From the NCBI RefSeq assembly GCF_018866325.1, contig NZ_CP076457.1, forward strand, positions 4,995,001 to 5,059,000: a stretch of DNA of 64,000 nucleotides. Direction: 5' to 3'. Origin of the DNA: Streptomyces sp. YPW6 (GTDB lineage: Bacteria; Actinomycetota; Actinomycetes; Streptomycetales; Streptomycetaceae). Each line of letters starts with the position of its first letter. The first letter of the stretch is position 1. A program made the position numbers and the translations under genes. Below the pieces are notes generated by a model. It did not search any database. It was given only the letters and a program-made list of their open reading frames with translations, and was not told where the DNA came from. Shown here one piece after another: positions 35,452 to 43,654 of this stretch.

Positions 35452-35772
35452 ATGGCGTGGGTTCTGCTGGTCGTCGCCGGTCTGCTCGAAGTCGGCTGGT
35501 CGATCGGGATGAAGTACACCGAGGGGTTCACCCGGTTGTGGCCGAGCGTGTTCACCGGCCTCGGGATCGTGGCGAGCATGGTGCTGCTGTCGCATGCGGC
35601 GAAGACGCTGCCGATCGGTACGGCGTACGGCGTGTGGGTCGGTATCGGCGCGGCCGGTGCGGCGATCCTGGGCATGGTCGTGCTGAACGAGCCGGTGACC
35701 GCCGCCCGGATCTTCTTCGTCTGTCTGCTGCTGGTGGCCGTGGTCGGCCTGAAGGCGACCTCGGGGCACTGA
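35452..35772 (+). CDS. gdx: Guanidinium exporter Gdx (SMR family, SugE-type)
   Basis: 106 aa with four membrane helices, the usual SMR size. Glu13 (GLLEVGWSIGMKYTEGF) is the essential ion/substrate carboxylate, and GTAYGVWVGIGAAGAAI is the Gdx-type loop. The SugE/Gdx subgroup exports guanidinium in exchange for protons. The riboswitch directly upstream supports this over a general multidrug role. GGAGG stands 7 bases before the ATG at 35452. Confidence 0.93.
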   Translation: MAWVLLVVAGLLEVGWSIGMKYTEGFTRLWPSVFTGLGIVASMVLLSHAAKTLPIGTAYGVWVGIGAAGAAILGMVVLNEPVTAARIFFVCLLLVAVVGLKATSGH

Positions 35773-35826
35773 GAGGCCGTCCCGGGGCCTGCCCGCCTGC
35801 CTCCTGCCTGCCCTGCGCTGCCTGTT

Positions 35827-38184
35827 CTAGCCGTTTCCGTCCGGGACGGGCGCGGCTCCTTCGTCCGCCCCGCCCGTCGCGTCACCGCCGGTGTCACCGC
35901 CGGTGCCGCCGGTGCTCCCGGTCGTGCCCCCGGATGTGCCCCCGCCGGTGCTCGTGCCGGTGCCGGGTGTGGGCGGGGGGCTGCCGGCGGGGCTGGTGTC
36001 GGGGGTCGCGCCGTCCGTGGCGTCGGGGCTGGCGTCGGGTGCCGAGGTGGCGGAGGGGTCGGTGCCCCCGTCGGCGTTCTCGTCGACCAGGAGTTCGTCC
36101 CCCTCGTCGGACCCCGGTGCCGGCCGCAGGTCGAACTCCCGGGCCGGGGACGAGCGCAGCGCCGCTTCCGTGTAGGCGGCCCAGGTCTCGGCCGGGGCGC
36201 CGCCGCCGTTGACGCGGGACAGGCCGAGGGCGCCGTACAGCGAGGTCTGGGCGCCGGATTCGGGGTTCTGGCCCATGACGGCGACGACGCTCGCGAGGTC
36301 CGGGGTGTACCCGGCGAACCAGGCGGCCCGGTCCTCCTCCGCCGTGCCGGTCTTGCCGGCGGCCGGGCGGCCCACCGCCTGGGCCGCGGTGCCGGTGCCG
36401 CCCTCCACGACGCCGCGCAGGACGGCGGTGGTGGTGTCGGCCGCCTCGCGGCTGACGGCCTGTTCGGTGGAGCGTTGCGGGAGCCGGAGCTCCGCGCCGT
36501 CCTTGGTGACCTTCTCGACGAGGACGTGGCCGCCGTGGCGGCCGTGGTCGGCGAGGGTGGCGTACGCCTCGGCCATGTCCAGGACGCTGGCGTTGGCGGT
36601 GCCGAGCGCGATGGAGGGGGCGGCGGTGAGGTCGGGGGTGTCGGCGGGGATGCCGAGGGCGATCGCGGTGTCCCGGACCTTCGCGGGGCCGACGTCCTGG
36701 GCCATCTGGGCGTAGACGGAGTTGACGGACTTGTCGGTGGCGATGCGGACGGTGATGTCTCCGTAGTCGACGTCGTCCTCGTTGGCGGGGGCGTAGTCGG
36801 TGGAGCCTCCGACCCCGACGACGGTGCGTTTGTTGCTGCCGTCGTAGACGGTGTTGGGCGTGATGCGCCGGCCGTCCTGGGTGGTGGAGTCGTTGACGAC
36901 GGCGGAGGTGAGGACGAACGGCTTGAAGACGGAGCCGACCTGGTAGTCGCGGCGGGTCGCGTTGCTGACGTACTGCTGCGTGTAGTCGATGCCGCCGTAC
37001 AGGGCGACGACCTTGCCGGTCTGCGGGACGATCGAGGCGCCGCCGACGCGGATGTTGCGGTCGGCGGCACGGTCGTCGCTGGTCCGGGCCATCACGTTGT
37101 CGTCGACGGCCTTGACGAAGGAGTCCTGTTTGGCCTTGTCGAGGGTGGTGGTGATGCGGTAGCCGCCGGTGGCGAGGGTCTTCGGGCCGAGGATGCCGCG
37201 CCGGTCCAGGTAGTCCTCGACGGCCTGCACGATGTAGCCGCGCTGTCCTGAGAGCCCGGTGGGCGGTTTTGCCTCGCCGGGGGTGGGGAACCGCGTCGTC
37301 GCCCGCTCGTCGGAGGTGAGCCAGCGCTCCTTGACCATGCCGTCGAGGACGTAGTCCCAGCGGCGCTGGGCCGCGGGCCTGTTGCCGGGGTCGGTGACGA
37401 CGTCGTAGGCGCTGGGGGCGTTCAGCAGGGCGGCGAGGTACGCGCCTTCGGCGGTGCTGAGTTCCTCGACGTTCTTGCCGTAGTAGGCCTGGGCGGCTGC
37501 CTGGATGCCGTACGCGTTGCGCCCGAAGTAGCTGGTGTTGAGGTAGCCCTCGAAGATCTCGTCCTTGGTCTCCTCGCGGTTGAGCTTGACCGCGATGATG
37601 GCTTCCTTGGCCTTGCGCAGGAGGGTGCGTTCCTGCCCGAGGTAGTAGTTCTTGACGTACTGCTGGGTGATCGTCGAGCCGCCCTGCTTCCCCTTGCCGG
37701 TGACGGTGTTCCAGCCGGCCCGGATCATCGCCTTCACGTCGACGGCGTGGTCGTCGGCGTAGAAGTCCCGGTCCTCGGCGGCCAGGACCGCGTGCCGGAC
37801 GGCCGGGGGGACCCGGGAGAGCTTGACCTTCTCCCGGTTCACGTCGCCGTCCCGGGCGATGACGCTGCCGTCGCTGTAGAGGTAGATGTTGGACTGGGCG
37901 GTGGCTGAGGCGTTGGCGGCCGGGATGTCGACGAACCGGTAGGCGGCGAAGACCCCGGCGCCGAGGAGGACGACGAGGCCGAGGAGGGTGCCGAGGGTCA
38001 TCCGCCAGGTGGGGACGGCGCGCCGCCAGCCGGTGCGCCGGGGCCGTGCCTTCCTGCCGGGCTTTCCGGGCTTCCCGGGCTGCTCTCCGTCCTGTTCCGC
38101 GGACGTCGTCGGCCGGTCGTTTCCGGGGGAGGCTCCCGCGCCCGAGGAGTCGCGGGGGGCCCAGGTCTGTGGCTCGTCGCTCAT
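35827..38184 (-). CDS. Bifunctional penicillin-binding protein (GT51 transglycosylase/transpeptidase)
   Basis: 785 aa. Cytoplasmic charged N-terminus, one membrane span (TLGTLLGLVVLLGAGVFAAYRFV, about 60-80), then the glycosyltransferase domain with AAEDRDFYADDHAVD and KGKQGGSTITQQYVKNYYL. In the transpeptidase domain the active Ser418 is in GSVFKPF (S-x2-K), then SVN in DKSVNSVYAQ and KTG at 611-613 (GKTGTAEED). The C-terminal 110 residues are Ser/Thr/Gly/Pro-rich, probably wall-spanning. It makes peptidoglycan outside the membrane. ATG at 38184 has AGGAG upstream. Confidence 0.95.
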   Translation of the reverse strand: MSDEPQTWAPRDSSGAGASPGNDRPTTSAEQDGEQPGKPGKPGRKARPRRTGWRRAVPTWRMTLGTLLGLVVLLGAGVFAAYRFVDIPAANASATAQSNIYLYSDGSVIARDGDVNREKVKLSRVPPAVRHAVLAAEDRDFYADDHAVDVKAMIRAGWNTVTGKGKQGGSTITQQYVKNYYLGQERTLLRKAKEAIIAVKLNREETKDEIFEGYLNTSYFGRNAYGIQAAAQAYYGKNVEELSTAEGAYLAALLNAPSAYDVVTDPGNRPAAQRRWDYVLDGMVKERWLTSDERATTRFPTPGEAKPPTGLSGQRGYIVQAVEDYLDRRGILGPKTLATGGYRITTTLDKAKQDSFVKAVDDNVMARTSDDRAADRNIRVGGASIVPQTGKVVALYGGIDYTQQYVSNATRRDYQVGSVFKPFVLTSAVVNDSTTQDGRRITPNTVYDGSNKRTVVGVGGSTDYAPANEDDVDYGDITVRIATDKSVNSVYAQMAQDVGPAKVRDTAIALGIPADTPDLTAAPSIALGTANASVLDMAEAYATLADHGRHGGHVLVEKVTKDGAELRLPQRSTEQAVSREAADTTTAVLRGVVEGGTGTAAQAVGRPAAGKTGTAEEDRAAWFAGYTPDLASVVAVMGQNPESGAQTSLYGALGLSRVNGGGAPAETWAAYTEAALRSSPAREFDLRPAPGSDEGDELLVDENADGGTDPSATSAPDASPDATDGATPDTSPAGSPPPTPGTGTSTGGGTSGGTTGSTGGTGGDTGGDATGGADEGAAPVPDGNG

Positions 38185-38371
38185 GTCGGTGGGGGCTCCT
38201 GAGACGTGGTCAGTTCTCCCATAGTGCCCGTTTCATCAGAAAATCTGCGTTTCTTGCTGTTCTGTTCCCTCCTCCGGTCGTGGGAAAAGAACTCGCCGCG
38301 GCCTTCGCGCCTGTACTAGGGTCGAGCGCTTTGGTGCCAGGAGCCGGGGACGGCGGGGGAGAGGGGGCGGC

Positions 38372-39172
38372 GTGCGGCTGTACGCGGTGGTGGCGGCGGG
38401 CGGGTTCCGGCGCTACGCCACCTACCGGACGGCGACGGCGGCGGGCGTGTTCACCAACACCGTCTTCGGCTTCATCATGGCGTACACCTACACCGCCCTG
38501 TGGGACGTACGTCCGCAGCTGGGCGGCTACGACACCTCGCAGGCGCTGACGTACGTCTGGCTCGGCCAGGCCCTCCTGATGACCAGCGCCCTGATGGGCG
38601 GCGGGTTCGAGAGCGAGCTGGTCGAGCGGATCCGTACGGGGGACGTCGCCGTCGACCTGTACCGGCCCGCCGACCTCCAGCTGTGGTGGCTGGCGGCGGA
38701 TCTGGGCCGGGCGGCGTTCCATCTGCTGGGGCGCGGGGTGGCGCCGATGCTGCTGGGGGCGCTCGCCTTCGACCTGGCGTTCCCCGGATCGTTCTGGACC
38801 TGGCCGGCGTTCCTGCTCTCGGTGTTCCTGGGCGTCGTGGTCAGCTTCGCGATCCGCTATCTGGTCGCGATGTCGGCGTTCTGGCTGCTCGACGGCGCGG
38901 GCGCGATGCAGATGGCGATGCTGGCGGGGCTGTTCTTCTCCGGGATGCTGCTGCCGCTGAACCTGTTCCCCGGTGTGCTGGGCGAGGTGGCGCGGGCCCT
39001 GCCGTGGTCCTCGCTCCTCCAGGTGCCGGCCGATGTGTTCCTCGGCCGGCACACCGGCTGGGGGCTGGTGGAGGCGTACGTGTTCCAGGCCGGGTGGGCT
39101 CTCGTGCTGCTCGCGGCGGGCCGGCTGCTCCAGACCGCGGCGACCAGGAGGGTGGTGGTGCAGGGTGGCTGA
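38372..39172 (+). CDS. ABC-2 type transporter permease, first subunit
   Basis: 266 aa with about six membrane helices (TNTVFGFIMAYTYTALW, LLSVFLGVVVSFAIRYL, AMLAGLFFSGMLLPLNLFPG). The sequence FESELVERIRTGDVAVDLYRP matches the ABC-2 family-6 permeases, which work in pairs with one ATPase. GTG start at 38372. It overlaps the next permease gene by eight bases, so the two are coupled. Confidence 0.9.
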   Translation: MRLYAVVAAGGFRRYATYRTATAAGVFTNTVFGFIMAYTYTALWDVRPQLGGYDTSQALTYVWLGQALLMTSALMGGGFESELVERIRTGDVAVDLYRPADLQLWWLAADLGRAAFHLLGRGVAPMLLGALAFDLAFPGSFWTWPAFLLSVFLGVVVSFAIRYLVAMSAFWLLDGAGAMQMAMLAGLFFSGMLLPLNLFPGVLGEVARALPWSSLLQVPADVFLGRHTGWGLVEAYVFQAGWALVLLAAGRLLQTAATRRVVVQGG

Positions 39173-40052
39173 CACGGTGGCGGCACCGCCCGGTGAGGAG
39201 GACGGGGAGCGGGAGCCGGCCGGTTTCGCCTTCGAGGACCGGCCCCGGCCCCTGGAGGGCGTCCGGGCGTACGGGCTGATCATGGCGATGTGGGTGCGCT
39301 CGACGATGGCGTACCGGGCCTCGTTCGCCATGACCCTGTTCGGGAACCTCGCGGTGACGGCCTTCGACTTCGTGACGATCCTGCTGATGTTCACGCACGT
39401 CGACGCGCTCGGCGGCTACTCCCTGCCGGAGATCGCCCTCCTGTACGGCCTGTCGGCGACGGCGTTCGGGGTGTGCGACCTGCTGCTGGGGTCGATGGAC
39501 CGGGTCGGCGGGCGCGTACGGGACGGGACGTTCGACACCCTGCTGGTGCGGCCGGTGCCGGTGCTGGCACAGGTGGCGGCGGACCGGTTCGCGCTGCGCC
39601 GGCTGGGCCGGATCACCCAGGGGCTGCTGGTCCTCGGCTACGCGCTCGTCACCCTCGACATCGCCTGGACGCCGCTGAAGGCGGTGATGCTGCCGATGAC
39701 GGTGATCAGCGGGGCGGCGATCTTCGGGGCGGTCTTCATCGCGGGGGCGGCGTTCCAGTTCGTCGCGCAGGACGCCTCGGAGGTGCAGAACTCCTTCACG
39801 TACGGCGGGACGACGCTGCTCCAGTACCCGCCCACGGTCTTCGCGAAGGACCTGGTGCGCGGCGTGACGTTCGTGGTGCCGCTGGCCTTCGCGAGCTGGT
39901 TGCCCGCGCTGTACGTGCTGGGGCGGGAGTACCCGGTGGATCTGCCGGAGTGGGTGGCGTTCCTGCCGCCGCTGGTCGCGGCGGGCGCCTGCGGCCTGGT
40001 GGGCCTGGCCTGGCGGGCGGGGCTGCGGTCCTACCGGAGCACGGGCAGTTGA
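39165..40052 (+). CDS. ABC-2 type transporter permease, second subunit
   Basis: 295 aa. After a 45-residue cytoplasmic lead come six membrane spans (for example YRASFAMTLFGNLAVTAFDFV, VMLPMTVISGAAIFGAVFI). GRVRDGTFDTLLVRPVPVLAQV and EVQNSFTYGGTTLLQYPP are characteristic of these exporter subunits. GTG at 39165 overlaps the previous stop. The ATPase gene follows after a spacer with heptamer repeats. The exported compound is unknown. Confidence 0.9.
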   Translation: MADTVAAPPGEEDGEREPAGFAFEDRPRPLEGVRAYGLIMAMWVRSTMAYRASFAMTLFGNLAVTAFDFVTILLMFTHVDALGGYSLPEIALLYGLSATAFGVCDLLLGSMDRVGGRVRDGTFDTLLVRPVPVLAQVAADRFALRRLGRITQGLLVLGYALVTLDIAWTPLKAVMLPMTVISGAAIFGAVFIAGAAFQFVAQDASEVQNSFTYGGTTLLQYPPTVFAKDLVRGVTFVVPLAFASWLPALYVLGREYPVDLPEWVAFLPPLVAAGACGLVGLAWRAGLRSYRSTGS

Positions 40053-40063
40053 GCCTCCACCGG

Positions 40064-40119
40064 GACCAGGGGCCAGGGGCCAGGGGCCAAGGGCCAAGGA
40101 CCAAGGACCAAGGACCAGC
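40064..40119 (+). repeat. Eight tandem heptamers between exporter genes
   Basis: Units gaccagg, ggccagg (x2), ggccaag (x2), gaccaag (x2), gaccagc stand head to tail without gaps, general form gRccaRg. The region is non-coding, 12 bases after the permease stop and 94 before the ATPase start. Confidence 0.95.
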
Positions 40120-40213
40120 GGGTCAGGTGGACCGCAGGAGCCCTGGGGGCCGCAGGGATCAGAGGGACCAGGAGCCGGCCGGCTCGGACAGGACTACGCG
40201 GGAGAGCACGGAC

Positions 40214-41200
40214 ATGGCGGACGACGGGTTCATCAGCCTCGACGGTGTCGAGAAGGTCTTCGAGGTCCGCCGCCGGGCGGGCCTGCTGCGCCGGGAGCGC
40301 CACGAGGTGCGGGCCGTGGACGGGATCAGCTTCCGGGTCGCGCGCGGCGAGATGGTGGGCTACATCGGCCCGAACGGCGCCGGGAAGTCGACCACGATCA
40401 AGATGCTGACGGGCATCCTCACCCCGAGCGGCGGCCGGCTGCGCGTCGCGGGCATCGACCCCTCCCGCGAACGTACGCGCCTGGCGCAGCGCATCGGTGT
40501 CGTCTTCGGCCAGCGGACGACCCTCTGGTGGGACCTGCCGCTGCGCGACTCGTACCGGCTGATGCACCGCATGTACCGCATTCCCGACCGGCGTTACCGG
40601 GAGAACCTGGAACGCTGCGTCGAACTCCTGGACCTGGGAGCGCTGCTGGAGGTTCCCGTACGGCAGCTCTCGCTCGGACAGCGCATGCGCGGTGACATCG
40701 CGGCGGCGCTGCTGCACGATCCGGAGGTGCTGTACCTGGACGAGCCGACGATCGGGCTGGACGTGATCTCCAAGGCGAAAGTGCGGCAGTTCCTCAAGGA
40801 GTTGAACGCCGAGCGCTCGACGACGGTCCTGCTGACGACGCACGACCTCACCGACATCGAGCAGCTGTGCGGCCGGGTGATGGTGATCGATCACGGCCGT
40901 CTGATGTACGACGGTTCGCTCTCGGGCCTCCACGAGGTGGGTGAGAGCGAACGCATGCTGGTGGTGGACCTGGAGCGCGAACTCCCGCCGATCGTGCTGC
41001 CGTCGGAGGCGGCCGGCGGTGCCCCGGCACTGCGGGCGGTCAAGGTGGAGGGCCCGCGCCAGTGGCTGGCGTTCCCCGCCGCCGCGTCGGCGGCCCCGCT
41101 GGTGGCGCGGATCGCCGCGGACTACCCGCTGGTCGACCTGTCGGTACGGGAGCCGGACATCGAGGCCGTGATCGCGAGGATGTACGCGTCGACGCCGTGA
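40214..41200 (+). CDS. ABC-2 exporter ATP-binding protein
   Basis: 328 aa. Walker A GPNGAGKSTT, signature LSLGQRMRGDIAAALL, Walker B VLYLDEPTIGLD and switch LTTHDLTDIEQL. FGQRTTLWWDLPLRDSYRLM is the hallmark of the group that pairs with family-6 permeases. A C-terminal extension of about 80 residues follows the nucleotide-binding domain. The ATG at 40214 follows gggagag. It forms an exporter with the two preceding permeases. Confidence 0.93.
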   Translation: MADDGFISLDGVEKVFEVRRRAGLLRRERHEVRAVDGISFRVARGEMVGYIGPNGAGKSTTIKMLTGILTPSGGRLRVAGIDPSRERTRLAQRIGVVFGQRTTLWWDLPLRDSYRLMHRMYRIPDRRYRENLERCVELLDLGALLEVPVRQLSLGQRMRGDIAAALLHDPEVLYLDEPTIGLDVISKAKVRQFLKELNAERSTTVLLTTHDLTDIEQLCGRVMVIDHGRLMYDGSLSGLHEVGESERMLVVDLERELPPIVLPSEAAGGAPALRAVKVEGPRQWLAFPAAASAAPLVARIAADYPLVDLSVREPDIEAVIARMYASTP

Positions 41201-41280
41201 CGTACGCGGGGCGGTGGGCGCCGTGCCGCACACGGGGCGGGCGCCGTGCCGTCGACGTGGGGCGAGCGCCGTGACAGGGC
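41191..41280 (+). repeat. Repeats copying the end of the ABC ATPase gene
   Basis: The gene terminus gacgccgtgacg(tacgcggggcg) recurs as gcgccgtgccgcacacgggg, gcgccgtgccgtcgacgtgg and a last partial gcgccgtgacaggg, at 41218, 41241 and 41266. Spacing is 27, 23 and 25 bases. No gene lies here. Confidence 0.7.
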
Positions 41281-41367
41281 CTCCCGGCGTCCTCCGCAGG
41301 CGGCGCGCGCAGGTCGTGGACCTGCGGGTCTGTGCCGGGAACGGGTGTGTTCAATAGGCTGCGCGGT

Positions 41368-42111
41368 ATGACAAGTGAACGACCGGACATGCGTGCCTCC
41401 GACGCCGAGCGTGAGCGGATCGCGGAACTGCTGCGCGAGGCCGTGGCCGAGGGCCGACTGGATATGGACGAGTTCGACCAGCGCCTCGACAAGGCCTACC
41501 AGGCCCGTACGCACGGGGAGTTGGAGCCGCTCGTCCAGGACCTGCCGGCGCCGGGCTCGGCGGTCGCCCCGGTCGGGTCGTCCGCGCCCGCCCCGCTGCG
41601 GGGCTCCGCCGCGAACTGGCCCGCGCGGATCGGGGGTCCCGCGACCTCCACCGGCGGCTTCGCCCTCTGGGGCGGCTTCAACCGGAAGGGCCGCTGGACG
41701 GTGGCCCGGAAGTTCACCGCGTTCGCGATGTGGGGTGGCGGTGAGATCGATCTGCGCGAGGCGAACTTCGAGGACCGCGAGACCGTGATCCGCTGCTTCA
41801 CGATCATGGGCGGCATCCATGTGACCGCGCCGCCGGAGCTGAACGTCGAGGTCCGGGGCATCGGCATCATGGGCGGCTTCGGCGAGGGCTCCAACGAGGA
41901 GGGTGAGATCGCCCCGGACTCCCCGCGGGTGCGGATCACCGGCTTCGCCCTGATGGGCGGCGTGGGCGTGGAGCGCAAGCGGACGAAGGCGGAGCGCCGC
42001 CGGCTGAAGGAGGCGAAGGAGGCGGAGAAGGCGGAGCTGGAGGCGCGCCGCCGACGCGAGCTGGAGGGCCCGGACGACGGCGGCCCCGGCGACGGCCGCA
42101 AGAAGCTCTGA
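41368..42111 (+). CDS. DUF1707 protein with LiaF-like C-terminal domain
   Basis: 247 aa. The DUF1707 module is at the start: MRASDAERERIAELLREAVAEGRLDMDEFDQRLDKAYQARTHGEL. Further on, WTVARKFTAFAMWGGGEIDLREA and TIMGGIHVTAP with three GGxG-type turns match the cell-wall-active-antibiotic-response (LiaF) beta-helix. A highly charged helix (about 205-235) and Gly-rich tail end the protein. It may sense envelope stress; no kinase genes are close. Confidence 0.88.
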   Translation: MTSERPDMRASDAERERIAELLREAVAEGRLDMDEFDQRLDKAYQARTHGELEPLVQDLPAPGSAVAPVGSSAPAPLRGSAANWPARIGGPATSTGGFALWGGFNRKGRWTVARKFTAFAMWGGGEIDLREANFEDRETVIRCFTIMGGIHVTAPPELNVEVRGIGIMGGFGEGSNEEGEIAPDSPRVRITGFALMGGVGVERKRTKAERRRLKEAKEAEKAELEARRRRELEGPDDGGPGDGRKKL

Positions 42112-42290
42112 GGGCCCGCCGGATCTCCCCGGGCTCGCTCGGCCCGGATCTCCCCGGCCCGGCCCGGCTCGGCTCCGGCTCTCCCCGGGCCCGGCTCGGC
42201 CCGGCTCCGGCCCGGCTCCGGCCCGGCTCCGGCTCTCCCCGGCTCCGGCCCGGCTCGGCCCGGCCCGGCCGCCGGTCCGCCTCAGTGCCT
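42112..42290. repeat. Low-complexity C/G spacer
   Basis: About 180 bases built from ggctccggcccggct, ctccccggcccgg and similar words fill the gap between the convergent DUF1707 and SGNH genes. It is disordered and shows no clear period. Confidence 0.6.
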
Positions 42291-42309
42291 CCCGGCGCCC
42301 CTCACCGCG

Positions 42310-43557
42310 TCACAGCGCGTCGGATCGGGGCGTGCGGTCCCGGTCCAGGGAGGCCAGGTCCACCCGGTCGCCCAGCGCGCGGTACCCGTCGTCGTTCAGG
42401 TGCAGGTGGTCGCCTGAGTCGTACGGGGCGAGGAGCCGGTTCGGCGCCGCGGGGTCGCGTACCGCCGCGTCGAAGTCGACGTACGCGTCGAAGACCGTGC
42501 CCGCCCGGATCTGCTCGTTGACCGCGTGGCGGACGGCGTCGCGCTGCGGCGTCCACGTGGGGAAGCCCTCGAACGGGGTCAGCGTCGCGCCGACGACCCG
42601 CAGACCGCGGGCGTGCGCCCGTTCGGTCAGGGCGCGCAGGCCGTCCACGACGCGCTGGGGGTCGGACTCCTGCGGGTGCTGCTGCACGTCGTTGATGCCG
42701 AGCGCGATGACGACGGTCCGGGCCCCGGCGACCCCCAGGACGTCCCGGTCGAGCCGGTCGGTGCCCGACTGGCCGCCGGTGCCGCGGCCGATGCCCGCGA
42801 TCCGGTTGCCCGCGATACCGGCGTTGGCGACCCCGTACCGGCCGCCCAGCCGGTCGGCGAGGACATCGGGCCAGCGGGCGTTGGCGTCGGTGCTGGAGCC
42901 GCTGCCCGCGGTCAGGGAGTCCCCGAAGGCGACGACCGCGCCGAGCGCCTGCTCGCTGCGGACGTCCACGGCGGTCAGATAGCGCCAGTTGCCGGTGGCG
43001 AAGGTGCCGCGGTCGTCGATCAGGAACGAGGTCTGGTGGGTGTGACCGTGGTAGGTGACCGGCCCGCCGCCTTGCGGGGTGCGGAAGCTGACCTGGAGGT
43101 CCGAGTCGGGGGCCACCGGCACGGTGACCGGGTCGCTGACGACCCGTCCGCCCGCGGCGACGGTGACGGTCCCGGCGCCCTTGAAGGTCACCGGCCGGGT
43201 GTTGACGGTGGCTCGGTCGACGACCAGGGGGGTCGTGCCGAAGAGGTTGGACAGCGTGATCCGGGCGACCTCCCCGCCGATGCTCGTGTGCACGACGTTG
43301 CGGACGGTGCGTCCGGGGAGCCCGCCCTCGGTGCCCTTCTCCGCGCCGACGGGCGCGGCGGTCCACGTGGCGACCCACGCGCCGCCCGAGGTGGCGGGGG
43401 CGACCGGATTGCGGGCCGCCGCCTGGGTCTCGGCGGGCGGGAGCGGCGTCGGCCGGGGGCCGGAGAGCAGCGTCGTCGCGAAGGCGACGGCGGCGGCGAG
43501 CGCGGCGGTGCCTGCCACGAGGGCGATGAGCAGGGCATACCCCTGGCGCCTTGGCAT
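42310..43557 (-). CDS. Secreted or membrane-anchored SGNH/GDSL esterase
   Basis: 415 aa. An N-terminal membrane/signal helix (ALLIALVAGTAALAAAVAFA, 8-27) is followed by a beta-rich domain (about 60-190, WVATWTAAPVG...). The SGNH hydrolase domain then has Ser214 in VVAFGDSLTAG, Gly in NAGIAGNRI, Asn in ALGINDV and the catalytic pair in DSGDHLHLND. It is an extracytoplasmic esterase or lipase of unknown substrate. The ATG at 43557 was chosen with GAGGAG upstream; the longer frame to 43974 overlaps the divergent gene. Confidence 0.92.
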   Translation of the reverse strand: MPRRQGYALLIALVAGTAALAAAVAFATTLLSGPRPTPLPPAETQAAARNPVAPATSGGAWVATWTAAPVGAEKGTEGGLPGRTVRNVVHTSIGGEVARITLSNLFGTTPLVVDRATVNTRPVTFKGAGTVTVAAGGRVVSDPVTVPVAPDSDLQVSFRTPQGGGPVTYHGHTHQTSFLIDDRGTFATGNWRYLTAVDVRSEQALGAVVAFGDSLTAGSGSSTDANARWPDVLADRLGGRYGVANAGIAGNRIAGIGRGTGGQSGTDRLDRDVLGVAGARTVVIALGINDVQQHPQESDPQRVVDGLRALTERAHARGLRVVGATLTPFEGFPTWTPQRDAVRHAVNEQIRAGTVFDAYVDFDAAVRDPAAPNRLLAPYDSGDHLHLNDDGYRALGDRVDLASLDRDRTPRSDAL

Positions 43558-43654
43558 GTGCGGTGGTTCTCCTCGTGATGATCGTGCTGGTCCCATGATG
43601 CGACAGGCCGTCGGGAACTCCTCATGCGGCCCAGGAGTAGGGGAGGCAGGGACA

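Noticed and set aside
35452..35772. Multidrug (EmrE-type) efflux annotation
   Set aside because: The guanidine-III riboswitch and Gdx-type residues argue for guanidinium export.
38859..40097. Minus-strand ORFs opposite the ABC-2 permeases
   Set aside because: Gln/Arg/His-rich shadow translations with no RBS or domain.
43055..43654. Long N-terminal extension of the DUF445 protein
   Set aside because: It is antisense to the SGNH esterase; a good RBS supports a start at 43655.
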